A stretch of 15,337 nt of DNA from the NCBI GenBank assembly GCA_019693395.1, contig JAAMXP010002588.1, forward strand, positions 1 through 15,337, in the 5' to 3' direction. Below the pieces are notes generated by a model, which worked only from the letters and a program-made list of their open reading frames with translations, was not told the origin of the DNA and did no database searches. This document shows positions 8,989 to 15,337 of the stretch, piece by piece (position 1 is the first letter of the stretch; each line of letters starts with the position of its first letter). A program made the position numbers and the translations under genes. Source of the stretch: Ettlia oleoabundans (lineage: Eukaryota > Chlorophyta > Chlorophyceae > Chlamydomonadales).

Positions 8989-10889
8989 ATGACGGAGGTG
9001 AGGTTATAGGACAGGGCGTAGCAGGAGTAGAACTCCGTCTGGCGCCGGCTGCCGGCCCCCACAAGCCGCTGCTCTCCTGCCTGCAGTTCTGGGTTAGCCA
9101 AGGCAACAAATGGTGCGACTACTGCAAGTGTTGGCTCACAGACACTGCCCAAGCGTGGGCAGTACACGAGCGGGGCATCAAGCACAAGGAAAATGTCGCG
9201 AAAAGTGAGTGCCGCCTGCAGCCGTCGAGTGCTGCCCACGCCTTGCTGCCTGCACCTGTTCGACATTTGCGTCTTGCTGCGCTGCACTCTCGTGCTGTTT
9301 TCCTGTGCAGCACTGCCTTGCACTGCTGCTGGCGTCATGTTGAGAGTTCTCTTGCCGCTCGCCCCTCGGCTGCAACTGTGCACCTGAACCGCGCCTGCAG
9401 AACTTCGAGAAATGCGGCAAAAGGCTGATCGTGAAAAGAGGGAGGAGGAGCAGCTCGCAGCCTCAATGATCAGAGTGGAGCAAGAGGTGGGGAGCCACAG
9501 TGACCTTTGCTGAGATGCGACGTGCAAGTCACAAAAAATACCGGCCGGGGGCGCCTGGCACTCAGGGTGCAGATGGCAAGCGGCTGTCCTTTGTTGCAGC
9601 AGCGCGGTTTGTTATCCTCTGCGCTGCTGATCGCTGTACCGCGGCTGTGCACCTGTTGTATTGCAGGCCAAACGGCAGTACGCGGCAGACAAGAAAGCAG
9701 AAGAGGAAGCCCGCAAGGCACGGTTGGGAGAATGGGTGTGGAATGCAGAAGCTGGGTACTACTACAATGCAGTACATCGATGGTACTATGACACCAAGAC
9801 AGGTGGGCAAAAACCTCTTTAATTGTAGTGTAAGTTGTGGAACAGCAGCTTGGGCTCCGGGCATCGCTCTAGCGGCTTGTCCTGCTGAGTAGGCGCTGCC
9901 TGTATCGCTGCAGCAGCCGCATGGGTTGTATGGGAGCTGTTTGCAGCAGGAACTGTCGTGAGGGTGGAATAGCCTGTCATTGGTGGGTTGGCTCTTGTTG
10001 CGCCTGGCAGCCAGTTTCTTTCTTCATACCAGTGTATCGGTGTTCCCCCAACGCCATTGCAACTTGGGACTGCATCACCACCCAACCTTTTGCCATCCCA
10101 TGCACATACGCCGCAGCCATGTACTATGGAGGGAACCCAGTGGAATGGACAAAGAGCCCCAGCATTCCGCATGAAGCGCGGTATGAAGTCATGAACAAAC
10201 CACCGCCAGTGCCTGGGGCAGCAGCAGCAGCAGCAGGTTCGGCAGCAGCACGTGGCGCTGGCGCTGCGGCGCCGGCAGCGGCTGCGTCGCAGCAGTATGC
10301 TGTGGCGGGTAGCCGGGTGGTAAACAAGCACCCGCTAGCAGAGGTGAGGTTGTGGGCCAGCTTAAGCCTCGCTAGTCCTTTTTTGTTGTTGTTTGTAGCA
10401 GCCTTGCACAGGAGTAGTTTGTCCTGGCCTTGTTGCTTGCCAGCACCTGGCAGCACCCATGGACTGCCAGTGAGCAGCCGGCGGTGTTGCGTGCAAGCTT
10501 CAAGGTAAATGCAAGGCACGTGGCTGTCTGCACTTCCATAGCTTGTTTTGCGGGCATCACGTGCGCTCAGCCCATGCTCAACAACTGCAAGAAGCCTGAG
10601 CACCTCTGCTTTGCGTGCCCCTCGTGTGCAGGTCGGCGGTTACCAGCTGCATAGCATTCAAGGTGCCGTTGGCGGTGCCAAGGGTGTAGGTACGCTGGCC
10701 CATGACGGCCGCGCAGGAGCAGCAGGTGCGGCGGCAGATGCCAAACGCAAGCGGGATGGCGGCGGCAGTGCGGGAGGTGGTGGCGGCGGCAAGGAGATGA
10801 GCAAGGAGGACCAGGAGTTCCTTGCTAGGCGGGAGGCGGCGCGGCAACGAGTGCAGCATCGCACGGCAGCTAGCTTTGGGCTCACGTGA
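8989..10889 (+). CDS. ZOP1: ZOP1-type pre-mRNA splicing factor (U1-like zinc finger plus OCRE/WW-like motif)
   Basis: Six exons: 8989-8997, 9087-9204, 9401-9486, 9667-9802, 10117-10343, 10632-10889 (stop TGA), giving 277 aa with consistent phases. The tiny first exon encodes MTE. Exon 2 opens with FWVSQGNKWCDYCKCW, near-identical to the plant ZOP1 start as I recall it. Zinc ligands are C13, C16, H30 and H36 of a U1-type C2H2 finger; a Lys/Glu-rich helix follows (about 40-90). An aromatic OCRE-like block (GYYYN, RWYYD, MYYGG, residues 94-122) comes next, then an Ala-rich insert (150-174), the conserved VGGYQL...GGAKGVG stretch (193-212), a basic KRKR and a C-terminal helix (EMSKEDQEFLARREAARQRV). 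Arabidopsis ZOP1 binds nucleic acid and acts in splicing and RNA-directed DNA methylation; animal WBP4/FBP21 shares the finger. Nuclear location is expected. Identity is strong; the methylation role in an alga is unproven. Confidence 0.92.
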
Positions 10890-10986
10890 CTTTACAGGGA
10901 GGAAGGAAGAGGAGGCAAGCAGGGAAAGCCCTGGGCTGATATCTGACGTCCTGCTGGGATGCAGCGCCTGAAACCCAAGAAAGTGG

Positions 10987-10991
10987 TGTAA
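10987..10991 (+). terminator. TGTAA poly(A) signal of the ZOP1-like gene
   Basis: First exact TGTAA after the stop codon, 98 nt downstream, a normal distance for a chlorophyte 3' UTR. Confidence 0.6.
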
Positions 10992-11733
10992 TACTGCAAT
11001 GTGACGGACAGTAAGGTTAATTGCTGAGGCAATCAACAACGCGATTGTGGGCATGGAAAAAATGTGCAGTGCCGGCAGCCCTGGTGGGTGTTCCTTTGCT
11101 TAGGGTGTGGGCCGGGTGAGCGCCTGCCAGGCGCCTGCCACTCGATGAATCAAGTTGGGACGATCGGCGCTTTGCCAACTAGAAAAACTGGCAGATGAAA
11201 AGTGGGTTGTTTGGCCAGCTGGGAGGGGAGACGAAAAAGCTTGATGTAAGAAAGTAGGGTGGGTTGGGGAGAGTGGGAGACTGGTTTCAAGATAGGAGAG
11301 TGGTGTCACGATACGCCTAACCCTTCCTTTGCACGGATTTCGGGGAAAGAGCGGTGAACAGGAACTGTCCCAAGAGGGGTCGGGGGTTTACTGACCGCTC
11401 GGGCAGTGAGTGGGATAAAGCGCTAACTACAAAAAAAGTGGAAAAAGCAACGCAATGGACGTATCAAAAAAATGCATTGCACACGTGATAAAGAAAGCAG
11501 GTTGGACCCAGACAATTGTGGCGCGGCGCCTGGAGGGGACGCAGTTGCCAGAAACTCTGCCTGCCACTGCGGCAGCCCCCAGGTGGCGTGCTGTGCAGTG
11601 TTGCGGCAGGGGATGAATAGCACGGAGAGTCAAGACAGGGGTGGTACGTCGTAGATGGCAAGTGGAGTGGCGTAGAGTCAGTATGTGAGGAACAGGTGGC
11701 TGGGGTGCGAGTGGAGGGTGGCTGATTGGGCAT
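10992..11733. other. Convergent intergenic spacer, no gene recognised
   Basis: This spacer lies between the two TGTAA signals of the convergent ZOP1-like and kinase genes. It is purine-rich on the + strand with several short A runs. Short open frames on both strands look non-coding. A 7-bp inverted repeat (arms 11349-11355 and 11394-11400) is the only structure I noticed. Confidence 0.6.
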
Positions 11734-11738
11734 TTACA
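11734..11738 (-). terminator. TGTAA poly(A) signal of the protein kinase gene
   Basis: TTACA on the + strand, so TGTAA on the minus strand, 76 nt beyond the kinase stop codon at 11814-11816. It is the first exact copy downstream. Confidence 0.6.
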
Positions 11739-11813
11739 CTAATGCATGCTGGAGTGTCCACATGAGGCGCGCAGAGAGAATCAGGTGCCCAGCAATATGT
11801 ACATGGGGGCAGC

Positions 11814-12266
11814 TTAGCTGATTGCATCCCTGGATGGCTCGTAGATGGTGTCCAGGCAGGTGCTTGCAGTCCTGGCCCCAGCTGCCTCTGCAAACGGCGA
11901 CGTGTGCCTGGGGGGGGTCGAGTGCTCGGGGCAGGAAGTTGAGGGCCCCCGCACGCTGACGGCTGTGGGCGCCTGCGGGTGGAAAGGCGTGGCACTCGAG
12001 CGGGGCCGCTGCAGCATGCGCAGCATCTCGTGCAGGTCTTCCAGCACGGTGGCAAAGGTGGGCCGCCCAGCAGGGTGCTTGTCCAGGCAGCGGCACAGCA
12101 AGCAGGCTAGCGCATCGGGGCAATCTGTGGGAATGGCCAGCGGCTGGGTACCTGCATCAAGGGGCAGCAAGCATGCGCAAGTAACATGTTGTGAGCTGAA
12201 CGTGGCTTTATAGTCCGCCATATCTAGACACTGGGGCGTCCAGCCGGCTACCTTGTCTACCCTTTG

Positions 12267-12354
<88 letters not shown>

Positions 12355-15193
12355 TTGTTTGTTTGCTTGCTTGCTGAAATGGCTGCCCAGCCACTCTTTT
12401 CAATAAGTCTGGCCCAGCAGAGGTGATTGAATCACAGAGAAGAAAGGCAGCCAATGTTGCTACCCACCTGCGCTGATGGAGGAGAGGATTTGCATGAAGG
12501 AGTAGCCCTTCCAGGCGCGGCGCGAGTTGTACATCTCCAGCACAATCACACCAAACGAATACACATCTGCAAGGCAGGTGAGTGAAGTGGCAGAGCAGGG
12601 GAGGGGCTGGGATAAACAGGTTGAGCGGCAGTTAGAAGTGTGCTGTTGGTAAAGTCCGTCCGGCCCTGCTGCCAGCCAGCTTGATGCAACCGCCCAAGCC
12701 AGATTGAGGAGAGAGAGAGAGAGAAAGAGGAAGAGAGAGAGTAACTGTAGCACTTCCAGGTCCGCCTACCCTTCCTGCAAGCCCGACAGCCAACAGGCCA
12801 GTTGGCGCTGCCCGGAGCAGCACATGCAGCAAGCCTCTCGTTGCTCACAGCCCCACCTGCAGCCTTTGTGAGCACTCCATCGATCACCAGCTCAGGTGCT
12901 GCATGCGTTACGGTACCAAAGCACGTGCTCATCAGGGGCTGCGCGTCGTTGTGGATGATCTGAGCCAGGCCAAAGTCCCCCACCTGCGCGCCGGTTGGTC
13001 AGGAAATGGGCGGAAGGTTACTGTATCTACAAGTACGAAGGTGTTCTCGACTACATCAGCACATATTGCGCAGATTGAGGGCATGTCCTGGACTGTGCAG
13101 CACGATGCCGTAGACGGGAACCATCACAGCAAGATGTGGCGGCTGCCCCTCACCTTGCACACCCAGCGCCGTGCATCCCTGGAGCTCGAGGCCAGCAGGA
13201 CGTTGCCGGGAGTCAAGTCTCCGTGCACAATGTCGTGGTTGTGCAGGTAGAGGCAGGCACCTGGGGCAGCAGGAGGCAAGGCAGAGGCAAGTCGCTAATT
13301 GTGAGGGCAGAGGGCAAGGCAAGGAGAGGTAACCATGCCTTGGTTCGCAATGTGCGAAACAGCTGTACTGCAAGTCGTTGGAAAATCTGGATGAGCAACC
13401 AGCCTAGTGACCACTGCTTGCTCCGCAGCCCGCGCTGCACCCACTCATGTGCCTCTGCTCACCCGCAATCTCCAAAGCTGCGGTTAGGATGGCTGGCAGA
13501 TTTGGGCCGCCACCAGGCCGCTGCAGCAGCCCCTTGTCAATAGCATCCAGCAGAGAGCCGCGGGAGCAAAACTCCTGCAGGGATCCCAGGGGTGTAACGA
13601 CAACCATTGCAGTCTTAGATATGTGGTCTTCTCAACCTGGGGCTGATGTCCCGCACCTGGGTCACATCTGCCCAGCTACTGGCCCCTTGCGATGCACTAT
13701 TCAGCCTTTATTGGTCAAAGGGAACGCTCTTGAGCAGCAGGCAGTAGACGGCAACTTTGTCACTCATATGCAATCGACGTGAGGCAGCCCCAAGCATATG
13801 CCCCGCTTCTCACCTGCACGATCCACACTTGCTGCCGCAACTCCCCAGAGGTATGGCACTGCAGGCACAAGCAAAAAGCAACTGGGAATCACGAGTTGAG
13901 GAGTGTCTGACAGCTAGCCGACCTTCACTAAGCTGTGCATAAGCTGTGCATGGTGTGCCAACTACTCCAGTAGGCAGGCTTGAATCCATTGATTGCAATG
14001 CAGCTCCGCGCTACATGCTGGAAAATGGCGCAGCAAAAAAGCATGCGTGGCTTTCCAAGAACCCACCTGCTTCTTGCTGACGGCGTGACAGTAGGTGGTG
14101 ATGATATGTGGGTGGCTCAGGCTGCGAGCCAGTAGGGCCTCCACAAGGGCCGCCTCTGCAGCCGGCTTGGTGCTGTCGCCCACTTGCTCCAGGGGCAAAG
14201 AGTTGGTGGGGCTGAGCTTGCCGCTCCCAGGGTCGATCTTGCAGTCAATGATCTTTACAGCCACTCGCCCGCCCTGCAACGCAGAGACGCAGGAACAGCA
14301 CAGGGGGAAAGGTGTCAGAAGGCGATGTGGCCGACGAGTTTCCTGATCGACGCTGCCTGCTAACGCAAGTATTGCAGCACGTGCAGAAATGAACCGTGCA
14401 ATTCTGGGTCGGGAAGTTGACAGCCTGGTAGGCTGATATGCCTTGCCAAAGGCAGGGAATGCCGTGAGCCACCTGCGACGTGCGCAGGCTGTGCTCTGGG
14501 AAATGTTAAGCCCAACATGTGCCGATTCACCTGCCACGCAGCGCGGTAGCAGCGCCCGGCTGATCCAGAGCCGATGAGCGGACCCAGGGTCACCTCCTTC
14601 ATCACCTCTGGCCGCATGGCGAAGACAGAAGGGACCATGCCGCCTGTCTCCGCCTGCATTGCACCCCATGCAACAACCGGGCAGATGAGCTAGGGTGCGA
14701 CCATATGTGGGGCGAGAAGGTTGCTAAAACGATGGCCAGAGCGCGTTAGTCCTGTGTTGCGCTCGTTGCAGCGGCATGATTGGGCCCATAAGGCGCGGGT
14801 GAGCCTGCTCTCCAGCACCCCTACCTGCGTCACAAGCTGCGTCTGGCTGGAGTTTCGCCTCATGCCATTGCCAGTGCTGCCATGGTTGATTAGCACTTCC
14901 AGGCCCAGAGAGGCTTCGCTGGTAAAGCCTGGCAGGGCGCCAGAGCTCGCACTGGAAAGCGTGCCTGATGTGGGCTGCTGAGCTGGCCTGTCCACAGACT
15001 GTACAATGCCAAAGTAGAGCAGCGGGCCGCCATCGCCGTTGATCTCAAGGGAGGCACCTGGATTCGGCTCGCTGTCCACCGGGCGGAAGAGCAGCTGCAG
15101 CACAGGCGGCTGCCCGCTGCAGTTGGCTGCAAGGCTGCCAGGCTTTACAGCCATGGTGAACTGCTGGCGTGACATGAGCGCTGCCAGAGCAGC
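11814..15193 (-). CDS. TKL-type protein kinase, 5'-partial
   Basis: Nine phase-consistent exons, high to low: 15193-14825, 14653-14531, 14273-14067, 13858-13814, 13574-13463, 13260-13154, 12983-12857, 12566-12468, 12151-11814 (stop TAA). They give 508 aa; the N-terminus lies right of the window. Residues 1-123 are a less conserved regulatory region. The kinase domain (about 144-440) shows the Gly loop IGSGSAG (150-156), VAVK with K171, a helix-C Glu candidate E209, hinge QVWIVQEFCSRGSL, catalytic loop HGDLTPGN with D300 and N305, DFG (324-326), APE (350-352), DVYSFGV (364-370) and GRPTF with R426. All core catalytic residues are present. HGD replaces HRD (non-RD), and Thr stands where Ser/Thr kinases have Lys; this wording is, from memory, common in algal TKL kinases. 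The hinge is carried by a 45-nt exon. A Ser/Pro-rich tail follows. Substrate and pathway are unknown. Confidence 0.92.
12267..12366. repeat. (CTGC)n tetranucleotide microsatellite with TTTG/CTTG tail
   Basis: About 21 perfect CTGC units run from 12267 to about 12350, then three TTTG units and a short CTTG stretch. The array lies in the kinase intron 12152-12467. On the transcribed strand it reads (GCAG)n. Confidence 0.97.
12706..12741. repeat. (GA)n purine tract
   Basis: Interrupted GA repeat in the kinase intron 12567-12856; it reads as a CT-rich pyrimidine tract in the pre-mRNA. It lies well upstream of the acceptor, so it is probably not the branch-site tract. Confidence 0.9.
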
Positions 15194-15214
15194 CTGCACG
15201 CAGTGAGGGATGGG

Positions 15215-15233
15215 TTGTGTTGTGTTGTGTTGT
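15215..15233. repeat. Short (TTGTG)n array, left arm of an inverted pair
   Basis: Nearly four TTGTG units, complementary to the CAACA array that starts 41 nt further right. It sits just upstream (in gene direction) of the first visible kinase exon, in what is probably an intron. Confidence 0.9.
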
Positions 15234-15274
15234 TACCTTTCCAAAGATCCTTACCGGCAACAGTTTTCAAGGTT

Positions 15275-15337
15275 CAACACAACACAACACAACACAACAC
15301 AACACAACACAACACAACACAACACAACACAACACAA
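15275..15337. repeat. (CAACA)n pentanucleotide satellite running off the window
   Basis: At least 12 perfect CAACA units reach the right edge, so the true length is unknown. The array pairs as an inverted repeat with 15215-15233. Confidence 0.97.

Noticed and set aside
9819..10331. 170-codon minus-strand frame over the ZOP1-like exon 5
   Set aside because: It is a shadow of the GC-rich Ala-repeat exon; its Cys/Arg composition arises from antisense GCA/GCG repeats.
11349..11400. 7-bp inverted repeat resembling a tRNA acceptor stem
   Set aside because: At 52 nt it is too short for a tRNA and has no T-loop or anticodon arm; probably chance.
12257..12454. Minus-strand frame encoding repeated QAGR
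   Set aside because: It is a translation of the (CTGC)n microsatellite inside a kinase intron.
15234..15274. Possible small kinase exon ending at GTAAGG (minus strand) between the pentamer arrays
   Set aside because: No acceptor AG lies upstream within the repeat, and no coding pattern is visible.

Overview
The window looks like nuclear DNA of a green alga (Chlorophyta, most likely a trebouxiophyte such as a Chlorella or Coccomyxa relative; species not determinable from sequence alone). It is GC-rich and intron-dense. Exons of about 45 to 640 nt are separated by introns with GTGAGT-like donors and TGCAG acceptors. The protein repeats (poly-Ala, poly-Gln, poly-Pro) and TGTAA motifs near the expected 3' ends are typical of chlorophytes. 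The closest recognisable relatives are plant-type proteins. I see no prokaryotic, organellar, viral or transposon genes. All gene models were built by hand from splice sites, reading-phase continuity and protein-family patterns.

Layout, left to right. (1) 147-719 (+): the last three exons of a membrane transporter of the triose-phosphate/nucleotide-sugar translocator family; the rest lies left of the window. (2) 1387-8816 (-): one very large gene, at least 17 phase-consistent exons plus a tentative first exon, about 1,067 aa. It joins three winged-helix-like segments (Egalitarian/EXD1 style), an ER-rich segment, a coiled coil, a poly-Gln/poly-Pro linker and a six-bladed C-terminal kelch propeller. 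(3) 8989-10889 (+): a complete six-exon gene for a 277-aa ZOP1-type splicing factor (U1-like C2H2 zinc finger plus OCRE/WW-like aromatic motif). It diverges from gene 2 across only about 170 bp. (4) 11814-15193 (-): the last nine exons (508 aa) of a TKL-type protein kinase whose 5' end lies right of the window.

Transcription is convergent between genes 1 and 2 and between genes 3 and 4, and divergent between genes 2 and 3. There is no operon logic. Genes 2 and 3 may both act in RNA biology and share a compact bidirectional promoter, so co-expression is possible but is inference. Low-complexity DNA is concentrated in the kinase gene: a (CTGC)n tetranucleotide array and a (GA)n tract in introns, and a (CAACA)n array facing a short (TTGTG)n array at the right edge.

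The most unusual item is the domain combination of gene 2: RNA-associated winged-helix-like segments on a kelch propeller whose blades resemble those of land-plant DCD-kelch proteins, with no DCD domain visible.
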